From contig JAJZVE010000006.1 of the NCBI GenBank assembly GCA_021845835.1, positions 1 to 22,983 of the forward strand: DNA of 22,983 nucleotides, read 5' to 3'. The stretch comes from Pseudomonadota bacterium. GTDB taxonomy: Bacteria > Pseudomonadota > Alphaproteobacteria > Acetobacterales > Acetobacteraceae. The position numbers were made by a program, and so were the translations under genes. Below are positions 1 to 8,169 of this stretch, piece after piece. Every line of letters begins with the position of its first letter. The first letter of the stretch is position 1. The notes below the pieces were generated by a model that worked only from the letters and a program-made list of their open reading frames with translations, had not been told where the DNA came from and did no database searches.

Positions 1-100
1 CTTGTCCCTGCGTGAGCCCCGCCGGTGATTGCGCGAAGCCAGGCGCAGCAAAAGATACTGCGGCCAGCAGAACAGTGAGCGGCAAGCGGAGGGACCGCAT
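1..100 (-). CDS. Exported protein, N-terminal part only
   Basis: Only the first 33 codons are inside the window; the gene runs off the left edge. The reading begins MRSLRLPLTVLLAAVSFAAP and continues GFAQSPAG, a classic Sec signal peptide with arginines, a hydrophobic core and an A-x-A-type end (GFAQS). The ATG at 100 follows a good ribosome binding site, TAGGAG, which contains the TAG stop of the upstream baseplate gene. It is therefore probably the next gene of the same minus-strand operon. The mature protein cannot be identified. Its signal peptide resembles those of the fibre-like proteins at 5203, 6060 and 7777, suggesting a related exported product. Confidence 0.6.
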   Translation of the reverse strand, partial: MRSLRLPLTVLLAAVSFAAPGFAQSPAGLTQGQ

Positions 101-109
101 GGACAACTC

Positions 110-1582
110 CTACGGCAGCGGCGAGATGGTTTCGTTCACGGAAACAGGACTGGCGGCGGCGCCGATCGGTTGGACCTTGGCGACGATGTCCGCCAGGAAC
201 TGCGGTTGGATTTGTGCCGTACAGGACAGGATTTTCCCGGTGCGCGGATCGGCGTTGATGGCGCTCTGCGCGAAGGCCGCGAGTTTCGCCGCCTCGCCCT
301 GGCCGGCGGTGGCGCCGACCTCGCCGGGAATGCGTGACCCGTAGGCCGTATGGTAGACCAGCGAACCGAGCGGGGTCTGCACGCGCCGGCCGATCGCGCG
401 GGCGAAATTGAGCAGCCCGGTGATCAGGTTGAAGTCGCCGGTCCACGCCGGCATGTCGCCGTTGACCGGCCCGAAATCATAGTCCGTGCCGAGCACGTTC
501 GCGGCGTAGGACGGTGCCGCAGCGCCGGAGGCGACCACGGTGCTGCTCCCCGGCAGCAGGAGTTGCCGGCCCGCAAGCGTCGCGTTGCCGACGCCGGGAT
601 AGGGCGGCGCCAGTCCGTTCAGCGTCGCGATCGACCGCCACTGCTCGAAATCGCCGACGCTGCGCGCGGCGAGGTCCTGCAGCGTCTCGTTGTTCCGCAG
701 GGTGGCGAGGCTGACCTGCGATGTCTGCGGCTGCCGCAAGGTCAGCAGGAAGATGGCGACCTGGAACGCCATGTTGGTCAGCGCGTAGCGCACCACGCCG
801 CAGACCTGGTTCTGCAGCGCGTTCGGCGTCGCGAGCGTGGCGGCGTCGAGCAGGATGGTCGGCAGCGCGACGCACTGGTTCCACATCGTCGGCGCGGACA
901 CCGCCGACCCGATGGCGGAGACGCCGATCACGAAATCCCCGATCGCCGCGGCACCGTCACTGCCGCCGAACGGGCCGGACGTGACGGAATTGACCAGGGT
1001 CGCGGTGAACTGGCTGACCCGGTACTGCCGGGCGGCCGTGTCGTAGGCGGTGCTGACCGGGCCGCCCTGCAACACCGAGACCGCTGCTGCGATCGTGCTC
1101 CAGGCCGATGCCGCAGCGGTCGCCTGTGCCGGCAGCGTCGCGGCGGTCAGGCCGGCGGGCGGCGTCTCGGCGGCGAACCCCCTGCACCAGTCGAGAAAGC
1201 CCGGATCGGCCACCGCCGCCGACCCGGCCGCCAGCGCGGTCGTCACGCCGGGGATGTCGATCGCGGGCGGCAGTGCCGCGATGCCGGAGGCGGCGGCACC
1301 GACCGAGGCGCTGCGCGCGGTGAGGAAGGCGAGCGTGGTCGGGTCGATGCTGATCGGCAGTGCCTCGACCGCGACCAGCGCGTTCGCCTCGCCGGCCAGC
1401 ACCTGCCCGGTCTGCCACGCATCGACGGCGGCGACGGCGTTGCGCAGGGTGGCGAAGGTGGCGAGCGCCGCCGAGGTCTGCCCGACCGCGCTGCCGCTGG
1501 CGAGTTGCGCGCCAAACCAGGCGACCGTCTGGTAGGCCGCCTGCCACACCTGGCCCGGATAACCGAGGAACGCCGTGGTCAT
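110..1582 (-). CDS. LysM + gp25-like baseplate/tail protein
   Basis: This 490-residue protein is probably a structural component of a contractile-type tail baseplate. Residues 1-285 are Ala-rich and mostly helical, with no family I recognise. Residues about 290-345 look like a LysM fold (NNETLQDLAARSVGDFEQW, then NGL and a GRQLLLPG end). Residues about 379-470 resemble the GPW/gp25 baseplate wedge domain (GDFNLITGLLNFARAIGRR, TPLGSLVYHTAYGSRIPG). LysM modules occur in tail proteins such as gpX/gp53 types, where they hold subunits together; here LysM and gp25 appear in one chain. The start ATG overlaps the upstream stop by ATGA, so translation is coupled. The domain calls are by eye; baseplate is fairly likely and the exact position in the tail is unknown. 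Confidence 0.65.
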   Translation of the reverse strand: MTTAFLGYPGQVWQAAYQTVAWFGAQLASGSAVGQTSAALATFATLRNAVAAVDAWQTGQVLAGEANALVAVEALPISIDPTTLAFLTARSASVGAAASGIAALPPAIDIPGVTTALAAGSAAVADPGFLDWCRGFAAETPPAGLTAATLPAQATAAASAWSTIAAAVSVLQGGPVSTAYDTAARQYRVSQFTATLVNSVTSGPFGGSDGAAAIGDFVIGVSAIGSAVSAPTMWNQCVALPTILLDAATLATPNALQNQVCGVVRYALTNMAFQVAIFLLTLRQPQTSQVSLATLRNNETLQDLAARSVGDFEQWRSIATLNGLAPPYPGVGNATLAGRQLLLPGSSTVVASGAAAPSYAANVLGTDYDFGPVNGDMPAWTGDFNLITGLLNFARAIGRRVQTPLGSLVYHTAYGSRIPGEVGATAGQGEAAKLAAFAQSAINADPRTGKILSCTAQIQPQFLADIVAKVQPIGAAASPVSVNETISPLP

Positions 1583-2298
1583 ACGATACTGAACCCCGGC
1601 AGCGGCCCGGTGATCGGATTGTCCGGCACGCCGACCGGCAGGTAGGCGGCGGCGAAGGCGGCGGCGGTCGTCGCCATCGTGCCGGCTGCCGCAGCGGCGG
1701 GCGTGCCGAACACGGCGAGCAGCGCGTCGGCGCTGCCAAGCACCGGCGCGAAGACGGATTTCACGCCGGCCCAGCGGAACCGGTAATAGGTCAGCAGCGG
1801 GCGGTCGGCGGCCTGACGGAACACCTGCGGCCCGACCGGCTCGACCTGCCAGAACTCGCCCGAGAAGAAGTCGTAGAACTCCAACTGGTAGAGCTGCGTG
1901 TTGCCAGCCGCGCGTTGCTGCTGGTTCAGTTGCGCGTAGGTGTCGAGGAACTGTTTGAGCAACTGCACCGACTGCAGCCCGGTGATGATGCCGCCGTCGG
2001 TGTCGTGGTAGTCCCAGCCGGTCGTGCCTTCGATCAGGATGTTCGGCGGCGTCAGGCCGTAGGTGTCCACCACCCGCGTCACGCCGAGTTTCGAGGCGGG
2101 GCCTTGCGTGTCGAAATAGGACGACAGCGACGACGGCTCGTAGCGCAGGTGCTGCGGCGACAGCGGGAAGGTGTAGGTGGCGTAGGCCGCGAGCGAACCG
2201 AGACCGGCCAGCGGCCCCGCCGAGGCGACGATCGCCACCTGATAGAGCGCCGCCTGGAGGTTCGGCGCCGGCGTGGTGCGAAAGGATTGCCCGGCCAT
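1579..2298 (-). CDS. Phage tail/baseplate-associated protein, unknown family
   Basis: This is a 239-residue soluble protein starting MAGQSFRTTPAPNLQAAL. It has a central part rich in aromatic residues (PLSPQHLRYEPSSLSSYFDT, GTTGWDYHDTDGGI, YQLEFYDFFSGEFWQVEP) and an Ala-rich C-terminal tail. The phrase LEFYDFFSGEFWQVEP is typical of tail proteins that sit between tube and baseplate, but I cannot assign a family. The ATG at 2298 is one base after the TGA of the upstream gene, and the stop overlaps the next start (ATGA). It is thus the middle of a three-gene translationally coupled block. A longer reading upstream of 2298 exists only as an out-of-frame overlap with the upstream gene and is not supported. 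The pairing with the gp25-like protein supports a tail-assembly role. Confidence 0.6.
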   Translation of the reverse strand: MAGQSFRTTPAPNLQAALYQVAIVASAGPLAGLGSLAAYATYTFPLSPQHLRYEPSSLSSYFDTQGPASKLGVTRVVDTYGLTPPNILIEGTTGWDYHDTDGGIITGLQSVQLLKQFLDTYAQLNQQQRAAGNTQLYQLEFYDFFSGEFWQVEPVGPQVFRQAADRPLLTYYRFRWAGVKSVFAPVLGSADALLAVFGTPAAAAAGTMATTAAAFAAAYLPVGVPDNPITGPLPGFSIV

Positions 2299-2299
2299 C

Positions 2300-4081
2300 T
2301 CAGACCACCTGCACCAGCGCGCCGGCGAGCGAAGTCGCGGCGTAGACCGCGGTGCCCGAGGCCAGCAGCGCGGAGAACCCCATCGGCGTGCCCGACGCCT
2401 GGCCGCCGTAGACGCCGATCGTGCCGGAGGCCGCGAACGCCGCGCCGGAGGTGAAGGTCCACAGCGAGTTGTCGGTGCAGGCGACGCGGTAATTGCCGCT
2501 CGCGTCGGTGCCGATCGCGGCCGGGTAGCGCCCGGCGCCGAGCGAACCGGTCGCCCAGGTCGTGCCGTTGTAGACGCCGAGCACGCCGGCCTGCACCGGC
2601 TGCGGCACGTAGGGCGTGCCGGAGAACGAGAACAGCGTCGTCGCGCCCGTGGACGCGGCGAACAGCGTGGTGCCGGCGACGCCGAGCGCGTCGAGTCCGG
2701 CCACGCCGGTGACGGCGCCCTGCTGCGTCCAGCCCGAGGCGCTGGACTGGCCGTAGACCAGCAACCCGCTTGCCGCCGGCACCGCGAACACGATCCGCCC
2801 TTGATCGACCAGCATCGCGCTCGGCGCCCCGGAGGCGAGCGCGCCGGACCCGATCGCCGTCGTGCCGGAAAACACGGTGAAGGCACTGGCGCCCGCCGCG
2901 TAGATGCGGGCAAAGGAATCGGCGGCGATCAGCGTCGGCAGGTAGGAGAGGGCCGCCGAGGCGGCGACGCTCCAGGTGCTGCCGCTCTTGGTCAGCAGGG
3001 CGACGCCGGATGCGTAGGCGACGGCGGCGCTGCTACCACTGACCGCGACGACCGCCTGGGGCGACGCGAGCGACAGCGACGCGCCGCTGGCGGCCCAGGC
3101 GCCCCCGGTCGCGGTCAGCGGGAGGACTGCGTTGCCGGCGGTCTGGCAGACCAGCGCGTCGGTATCGCTCGCCATTGCCGCGACCGATCCGGCGTTGGCG
3201 ACGGCGAGCGTCTGCGCCAGCGACAGCACGCCGCCGGAGTAGCCCAGCACCTGCACGACGCCGGATGACGGCGCCGTCGCCAGCGCCTGCACGCCGTTCG
3301 GCACCCAGGCGAGCGCGGTCAGGTCGGCGAGGCCGGTGACGGATTGCGACACGGCCCATGAATCGCTGTTGCCGGACGCCGCCGCGCTCGTCCACAGCGT
3401 CGCCGCGCCGGACCCGACGCCGAGCAGCAGCGACGAGTAGGTCGGGTCGCCCGCCAGTGCAGCGGCGCCGGCCAGGGTCGGCGCGCTGGCCCACCCGGCG
3501 ACGGCGAGCGGGCTGGCGGTCACGGTGAAGCAGGACGCCTCGCTGATCGCGGCCGGCAGCGCGATACTGCCGGTCACACCGCCGGTCGTCATCGTGCCGA
3601 CGAAGCCGCTGGCCGGCAGCAAGGTGTAGAACAGACCACCGCTCGCCTGCAGCCCGGCCATCGCCGCGGACCACGCACCGATGGGTGTGCCGGACGTAAC
3701 GACATGGCCCGCGCCGGCAGAATCGTTGACGCCGAAATAGGCCACGCCGCCGCTGACAGCGGCGCCGGCGTACAGCGCGCCGACGACCGGAACCGCGCCC
3801 GACGCCGTCACGCCGCCTGTCGTGACATGCCACCAGCCGCCGCCCCACCCGACCGCGTAGACACCGCCACCGCCGTCGGCAACGGCGGCTACCACACCGA
3901 GGTCGAGCGGCGAGGTGGCGCCGGACGGCAGCGCGATGCCGTTGCCGGACCCGCTGAAGAAGGGCCACGCCGTCAGGTCAGCCCAGTCGGGCACGAACAT
4001 GCCGCTCGCGCCGAACGGGGCGAGCGCGATGCCGCGCGCCGCCGCGCCGGACGGAGGCCAGGAATAGGCGGGAGCGGTCAT
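2300..4081 (-). CDS. Beta-propeller-like tail-associated protein
   Basis: This 593-residue protein consists almost entirely of short Gly/Ala/Ser/Val-rich beta-strand segments with recurring turn signatures (VAAVADGGGGVYAVGWGGG, GVQALATAPSSGVVQVLGYS, YPAAIGTDASGNYRVACTDN). This is the texture of WD40/NHL-like propellers that read out blade after blade. No signal peptide, catalytic motif or membrane segment is visible. It is the first gene of the minus-strand tail block and starts 70 bp from the divergent plus-strand genes. It may be a tail tip or receptor-contact protein, because propeller-like proteins of this composition are found near baseplate genes. The blade count was not determined and the function is an inference. 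Confidence 0.5.
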   Translation of the reverse strand: MTAPAYSWPPSGAAARGIALAPFGASGMFVPDWADLTAWPFFSGSGNGIALPSGATSPLDLGVVAAVADGGGGVYAVGWGGGWWHVTTGGVTASGAVPVVGALYAGAAVSGGVAYFGVNDSAGAGHVVTSGTPIGAWSAAMAGLQASGGLFYTLLPASGFVGTMTTGGVTGSIALPAAISEASCFTVTASPLAVAGWASAPTLAGAAALAGDPTYSSLLLGVGSGAATLWTSAAASGNSDSWAVSQSVTGLADLTALAWVPNGVQALATAPSSGVVQVLGYSGGVLSLAQTLAVANAGSVAAMASDTDALVCQTAGNAVLPLTATGGAWAASGASLSLASPQAVVAVSGSSAAVAYASGVALLTKSGSTWSVAASAALSYLPTLIAADSFARIYAAGASAFTVFSGTTAIGSGALASGAPSAMLVDQGRIVFAVPAASGLLVYGQSSASGWTQQGAVTGVAGLDALGVAGTTLFAASTGATTLFSFSGTPYVPQPVQAGVLGVYNGTTWATGSLGAGRYPAAIGTDASGNYRVACTDNSLWTFTSGAAFAASGTIGVYGGQASGTPMGFSALLASGTAVYAATSLAGALVQVV

Positions 4082-4151
4082 GCCGCGAGCGTAGCGTGTC
4101 GCCGGCCCTTCGCCGTGCCGGAAGGCGGGGGACGCGGGCTATCGTCGCGAC
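4082..4151. promoter_or_regulatory. Divergent intergenic region between tail blocks
   Basis: These 70 bp separate the minus-strand tail block from the plus-strand fibre block, so both must be transcribed from, or through, this spot. It is very GC-rich. An imperfect hairpin, CCTTC-N9-GAAGG, lies near 4108-4126. I see no convincing -35/-10 pair and only weak Shine-Dalgarno sequences on either side. A promoter is expected from the layout but not shown by the sequence. Confidence 0.3.
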
Positions 4152-4520
4152 ATGAGCGAACCCTTGCGACAGCGGATCGGCCGGTCGGCCGCGCGCGCCG
4201 AACGCGCCGCGATCAGCGCCGTCGCGCGGGCGCTGGCGACCTCGGCCTGCGTCTGGTCGTTCCTCGCCCTGTCGTTGCTGCCGGCGTTCTGGATCGCCTC
4301 GCTCGACGTGGTGCAGTTCATCTCGTCGGGCGTGCTGCAACTGGTGGCACTGCCGGTGCTGGCGGTCGCCGCGAAATTCGACAACCGCGACCTCGCACGC
4401 CAGTCGGCCGAGCAGCATGACGCGGTCATGGAGATCCTCGCCGACGTGCGCCAGGCGCAGGCGGAACTGCACGCGATGCACGGCGAGATGCGCGCGCTGC
4501 TGGCGGAGCGCGGCGCATGA
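4152..4520 (+). CDS. Two-helix membrane protein with C-terminal coiled coil
   Basis: This 122-residue protein has an Arg-rich N-terminus, two likely membrane helices (about residues 30-50, SACVWSFLALSLLPAFWIAS, and 57-75, ISSGVLQLVALPVLAVAA) and a charged helical tail (EQHDAVMEILADVRQAQAEL) able to form a coiled coil. The arrangement recalls DUF1003 / low-affinity iron-permease-like small membrane proteins (two helices, then a polar helical tail), but it is short and the match is weak. It is the first gene of the plus-strand block, and its stop overlaps the next start (ATGA). In a phage context it could act at the membrane during infection, for example in exclusion or lysis timing; that is speculation. 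Confidence 0.55.
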   Translation: MSEPLRQRIGRSAARAERAAISAVARALATSACVWSFLALSLLPAFWIASLDVVQFISSGVLQLVALPVLAVAAKFDNRDLARQSAEQHDAVMEILADVRQAQAELHAMHGEMRALLAERGA

Positions 4521-5203
4521 GCTTCATCAACGGGCTGATCGGGCTGGGCACGGCGGTGGTGTCCGGTGTGATCGCGGAACCGACCAGTGGCACCGGCTAC
4601 GCGCGGGCGCCGATCGCGTTCGACGTGATTTCCGGGGCGGTGACGCTGAACGTGGTCAACGGCGTGTTCGGGCCGTTCACCGCGGAACCCGGCACGCTGA
4701 GCGTGTTCCAGTTGTTCGACCCATCCGGCAATCCGGCCTGGACCGGCACCTTGCAGGCCCCGGTCACGCCCTCGGTCGGGCAGCAGGTCTACATCCCGGT
4801 CGGCTCGATCTCGATTCCGGTGGACAACCAGTTGAACGCCGGCAGCGCCGCGAGCGGGTTGCAGTCGGCGATCACCGTGCCGGCGGGCGCCGTGCTCGGC
4901 AACGCCACCTCCGGCGCGTCGCCGGTCGGGATGGCGCTCTACGCCGTCTCCGGCATCGGCATGGCGTCGGGCAGCACCGCCGGGTCGGGCGCGCTCTACG
5001 TCACACCGGCGACGAGCGGCGCGATCGGCGGCGTCGTGGTGCCGCCCGGCGGTTATCTCTCCGTCGATGTGTCGGGAAACCTGTCGATGGGCACGTCTGG
5101 TTTCACCGACCTGCTCAATCTGGCGGCGCAGCAACTGCCGAAGACCGCGCCGGGCGTGACCGGCGTGGTGTGGAACAACAACGGGGCCTTGTCGGTATCG
5201 TGA
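4517..5203 (+). CDS. Tail-fibre-like structural protein
   Basis: This 228-residue protein of low-complexity beta character is rich in Gly, Ser, Thr and Val. It starts MSFINGLIGLGTAVVSGVIA, continues with beta-rich segments (GAVTLNVVNGVFGPF, GQQVYIPVGSISIPVDNQ), has an exchange-like stretch VPAGAVLGNATSGASPVGM, and ends with GVVWNNNGALSVS. That last motif recalls C-terminal ends of phage fibre and virion proteins. There is no clear signal peptide, although the N-terminal 20 residues are hydrophobic. It overlaps the genes on both sides (ATGA upstream, TGATG downstream), so it belongs to the fibre operon. It is probably a trimeric fibre or adaptor subunit; the family is not recognised. Confidence 0.5.
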   Translation: MSFINGLIGLGTAVVSGVIAEPTSGTGYARAPIAFDVISGAVTLNVVNGVFGPFTAEPGTLSVFQLFDPSGNPAWTGTLQAPVTPSVGQQVYIPVGSISIPVDNQLNAGSAASGLQSAITVPAGAVLGNATSGASPVGMALYAVSGIGMASGSTAGSGALYVTPATSGAIGGVVVPPGGYLSVDVSGNLSMGTSGFTDLLNLAAQQLPKTAPGVTGVVWNNNGALSVS

Positions 5204-5583
5204 TGAAGCGCATCCTGCCTGCAATCCTGTTCCTGATGCCGTTCGTGGCCAGCGCGCAGTCGCCGACCTATTCCAGCCTGACGGTGACCGGCAACACCAC
5301 CACCGGGTCGCTGACGGTGCAGGACAACCTGACCGCCTACAACATCAACCTGACCGGCGGCATGACCACCGGCAACTGGGACTCCGCGCACCGGCCGTCC
5401 TGCAACAACGGCGCGCAGGGCTTCAACAACACGCTCGGCAACTACGATTTCTGCATCAACGGCGTCTGGAGCAACCCGGCGTTCTTCGCCAACGGGGTCA
5501 ACTTCACCGTGCCCGGCACCCTGACGGCAAAGGACGCGGCGGTCGCCGGATCGTTCACCACCCCGCTGCTCGGAGGGCTTTGA
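5203..5583 (+). CDS. Exported short fibre-like protein
   Basis: This 126-residue protein begins with a textbook Sec signal peptide (MKRILPAILFLMPFVASAQS, cleavage after A-S-A). The mature part then has beta-repeat fibre texture: SSLTVTGNTTTGSLTVQDNL, NINLTGG, and later VPGTLTAKDAAVAGSF. The SLTVTGNTTTGSLTV type of repeat is common in phage tail fibres and in trimeric adhesins. The ATG at 5203 overlaps the upstream TGA by one base (TGATG), fixing the start. A signal peptide on a fibre-like protein is odd, because virion proteins normally assemble in the cytoplasm. It may be a surface or periplasmic protein expressed by the prophage. Confidence is high that the gene is real and low for its role. 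Confidence 0.55.
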   Translation: MKRILPAILFLMPFVASAQSPTYSSLTVTGNTTTGSLTVQDNLTAYNINLTGGMTTGNWDSAHRPSCNNGAQGFNNTLGNYDFCINGVWSNPAFFANGVNFTVPGTLTAKDAAVAGSFTTPLLGGL

Positions 5584-5586
5584 GCC

Positions 5587-6060
5587 ATGTTCCGCACCCT
5601 GCTGCTCGCGGCGGTCGCCGCGTCCGCCGCCGTCGCCTCCGCCTCGGCCGCCACCGCGCCGAACTACGCCGGTTCGCCGATGAGCGATGTCGCGCAGATC
5701 ACCAACGCCATCGGCACTGCGGCGGTGACGCTGACCACGGCAGGCAGCAACGGTTCGCGCCGGTTCTCGCTCGCCTGCGCCAGCACCGACACCGCCGCGC
5801 GCTCTTTGGTGGTGGCGAAAGTGCGCTCCGGCGTCTCCTATCTGCTGGCGACGGTGAACATTCCGGCCTCGTCCGGCAATGTCGCCGGCACGCCGCGCGT
5901 CGCGGTGCTGAGCACCACCAACTTCCCCGGCGTGCCGCTCGATCCGACCGGCAACCCGTTCCTGACCTTGCAGTCCGGCGATACGCTGACGATCGCGGTC
6001 ACGGCGTCGGTGACCAGCGGCGATGTGGTGGCCTGCGAAGCAAGCGGGGTGGATTTCTGA
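5587..6060 (+). CDS. Exported beta-rich protein
   Basis: This is a 157-residue protein with a Sec signal peptide (MFRTLLLAAVAASAAVASAS, cleavage near ASA-AT). The mature domain of about 135 residues is a beta sandwich-like sequence (AAVTLTTAGSNGSRRFSLAC, SGDTLTIAVTASVTSGD) with two cysteines that could pair after export. It starts three bases after the preceding stop, and its own stop overlaps the next start (TGATG), so it is co-expressed with the two exported fibre-like proteins around it. I do not recognise a family. It may be a pilotin-, adaptor- or decoration-like partner of the fibre proteins. Confidence 0.5.
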   Translation: MFRTLLLAAVAASAAVASASAATAPNYAGSPMSDVAQITNAIGTAAVTLTTAGSNGSRRFSLACASTDTAARSLVVAKVRSGVSYLLATVNIPASSGNVAGTPRVAVLSTTNFPGVPLDPTGNPFLTLQSGDTLTIAVTASVTSGDVVACEASGVDF

Positions 6061-7799
6061 TGCTGCGCAAGGCGCTCCTGCTGACGGCTGCTCTGCTGCT
6101 CTGCGGAGCGCCGGCATACGCACAGTCGTCGCTTGATTCCGGCAATCCAGCGGCGGCGCTGTTCAACCGGCCGCTCTACCTCGGCACGGGTGTGTTTCAG
6201 GCCGGCGGAATCACCAACACCCCGATCAGCGGCAGCGCGGGCGCGTTCACGTCGCTGAACGCGACCGGCGCCGTGTCGCTCACCGGCAGCGGCACGGCGC
6301 TGAGTCTTCCGAACGGTTATCCGTCACTCGCGAACGGCTTCATTTATAGCGATGGGAGTGGATCGTCCAGCACGATCGGGTCGTTCCACGCCGATTCCAA
6401 CTGGGGCGGTATTCTGCACTGCCGGAGCGGCGGCATAGCGGATTGTGCGCTCCAAGATAGCGGCGGCACAGTTCAACTGGAAGTGCGGAACGGAACAGAT
6501 GTTTACATTCCAAATTTGCTTACGACAAAACAAATCCAATCCACACAGGTAACTCAGTCTCTTTCCAGCGCCAACCCATATCCGCTGATAAATCTTCTAA
6601 ACAATTATTCCGGCACGTCCGGAACTGGTAATTTTACGGTTGCAAATATCACGGCAAATGCGGACACGATGACTGCCCCATCCGGGGCAACATTTACGAT
6701 GCTGGGCGTGAATGATTACCCTGGATTGGGCGCCGCAGGAAACCGGGTTGCTATCGCAGCAAATATCGCTCCGACCGCCGCCACCACACAGAGCGCGAAC
6801 GGGGATTATGTGGCATTCGCCGGCACCATCAACATGAACTATTCAGCGGGGGGCACGTCCACATCCCCGCGCGGCGCGCAATGGGGCGCGGTCCTGCAGT
6901 CGCAGATCACATCGTCGTCCGTGGCATATTGGGGTGAGGTGACGAGCCTGGAAAACGACTGCGGCGCGGTTACAGGCAGCACTCTGGCCGAGATGTCATG
7001 CCAGAAAATCGTTGCGCGCGGTTCAGGTTCGGGCGGTGTGGCGGTTGCGCATGGATCGGTGTTGGACGTCGGACTGGCCTTCAACGGTTCGTATGTGTCA
7101 GGGACAAGCACAGACGACGGTTCATTCAACAACCTTATCACTGTCGGTTCCTACTCGTATGGCTCTCCGACCAATCCACAAAGCTACATCCTTCAGTGGC
7201 AATGGCCTTTCGGCCCGTCTGGTGGGCAGCCGGTTGCGGCCGGTGGCATTGACCTCGTGCAAGGTTCATTCAGCGGCACGGGCAATACGGGTGGCGGTTT
7301 TGCGTGGCGGTCGCCCGGATCGCTGATCGACGCTTCCGGAAATCTGTGGTCCGATAACGCATCGCTCGTCAGCAGCGCCACAGGCGCGACGTTGGACGCC
7401 AATGTTGAGACGCTCACCGGCACGCCGACCGTTGTAGCAGGTGGCTCCAACGCAGTTGTTGGGCAGCCTCTTGCCGACGACAACGGCGACCTTCTGACAG
7501 TTGCGACCGTTTCATCGGGCGCAGTCGCCACGGTCAACGTGCTGGTGCGCGGTCATGCTCTTTCGACGAACCTGCCTGCCAACCCGGTCACGTTCAATTG
7601 CCTGCCGGGAACGTCGTCAGGCGCATGCACGGGTCCGGTCACGCTGAACCTGTCATGGGCACTGTCCAATTCTGGTGCCCCGCAACTCGCGCTCGGCGGG
7701 GTAGCGATCATCGTCGCAAAAAACCTGCCGACATCCTGCACCAGCGAACCCACCGGAACTCTTTGGAACAACGCGAATGTCGTCAATGTTTGCCCGTAA
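6060..7799 (+). CDS. Large exported tail-fibre-like protein
   Basis: This 579-residue protein starts MLRKALLLTAALLLCGAPAY followed by AQS, a Sec signal peptide whose core also contains a cysteine. Residues about 55-85 carry fibre repeats (ISGSAGAFTSLNATGAVSLT). The middle (about 90-400) is mixed beta and encoded by clearly lower-GC DNA than its neighbours. The C-terminal portion contains TLTGTPTVVAGGSNAV and ends LPTSCTSEPTGTLWNNANVV-NVCP, a tail seen in fibre-type phage proteins. The start overlaps the upstream stop (TGATG). The last 23 nt overlap the following gene. The modular GC profile suggests that the central receptor-contact part was exchanged between phages. Fibre or adhesin is likely; whether it is a virion part is open because of the export signal. 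Confidence 0.55.
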   Translation: MLRKALLLTAALLLCGAPAYAQSSLDSGNPAAALFNRPLYLGTGVFQAGGITNTPISGSAGAFTSLNATGAVSLTGSGTALSLPNGYPSLANGFIYSDGSGSSSTIGSFHADSNWGGILHCRSGGIADCALQDSGGTVQLEVRNGTDVYIPNLLTTKQIQSTQVTQSLSSANPYPLINLLNNYSGTSGTGNFTVANITANADTMTAPSGATFTMLGVNDYPGLGAAGNRVAIAANIAPTAATTQSANGDYVAFAGTINMNYSAGGTSTSPRGAQWGAVLQSQITSSSVAYWGEVTSLENDCGAVTGSTLAEMSCQKIVARGSGSGGVAVAHGSVLDVGLAFNGSYVSGTSTDDGSFNNLITVGSYSYGSPTNPQSYILQWQWPFGPSGGQPVAAGGIDLVQGSFSGTGNTGGGFAWRSPGSLIDASGNLWSDNASLVSSATGATLDANVETLTGTPTVVAGGSNAVVGQPLADDNGDLLTVATVSSGAVATVNVLVRGHALSTNLPANPVTFNCLPGTSSGACTGPVTLNLSWALSNSGAPQLALGGVAIIVAKNLPTSCTSEPTGTLWNNANVVNVCP

Positions 7800-8151
7800 C
7801 ATCATCCTCCCCGCTCTCCTTCTCGCCCCCCTCGCCGCGCAGGCGCAGCAGCCGCCCGCGAAGCCCGACATGGCGCTGCTCCCGCGCGCCGCCGTGGAAG
7901 CCGCGATCCGCGATGTGCAGGCCATCGCGACGCTGCACCCGGACCTCGCCACGCCGGCCGTGCAGGAAGTGTTCGGCGCGCTTGCCGCGTGCCTTGCGGA
8001 CAACCCCGTGCAGGGCCGCCTGACGCGCCAGGGCACCGATCAGTGCCCGGCCGTCACCGAATCCCTCGCCGCGCAGAAGGCGCTGGCGGACGCGCGGAAG
8101 CCCGCGGAGAAGCCGGCGCCGCACGCGCAGGCGGCCGAACCGAAGCACTGA
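7777..8151 (+). CDS. Small exported helical protein
   Basis: This 124-residue protein has a signal peptide (MFARNIILPALLLAPLAAQA, then QQPPAK). The mature part is helical, with an Asp/Gln/Ala-rich sequence (AAVEAAIRDVQAIATLHPDL) and a Lys/Pro/Ala-rich end (ARKPAEKPAPHAQAAEPKH). Two cysteines may form a disulfide. Two starts are possible, ATG 7777 and ATG 7786; the second removes MSS and gives a cleaner signal peptide. Either way the gene overlaps the end of the large fibre-like gene (23 or 14 nt). No family is recognised. Its position suggests a periplasmic partner or chaperone of the exported fibre proteins, but this is inference only. Confidence 0.5.
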   Translation: MSSMFARNIILPALLLAPLAAQAQQPPAKPDMALLPRAAVEAAIRDVQAIATLHPDLATPAVQEVFGALAACLADNPVQGRLTRQGTDQCPAVTESLAAQKALADARKPAEKPAPHAQAAEPKH

Positions 8152-8169
8152 CATAGGAGCGTCCCGGCG

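Noticed and set aside
350..1645. Long plus-strand reading of 431 codons opposite the baseplate gene
   Set aside because: It is Arg/Gly-rich with no domain, a by-product of GC-rich coding DNA; the minus-strand gene has protein-like composition, coupling and domains.
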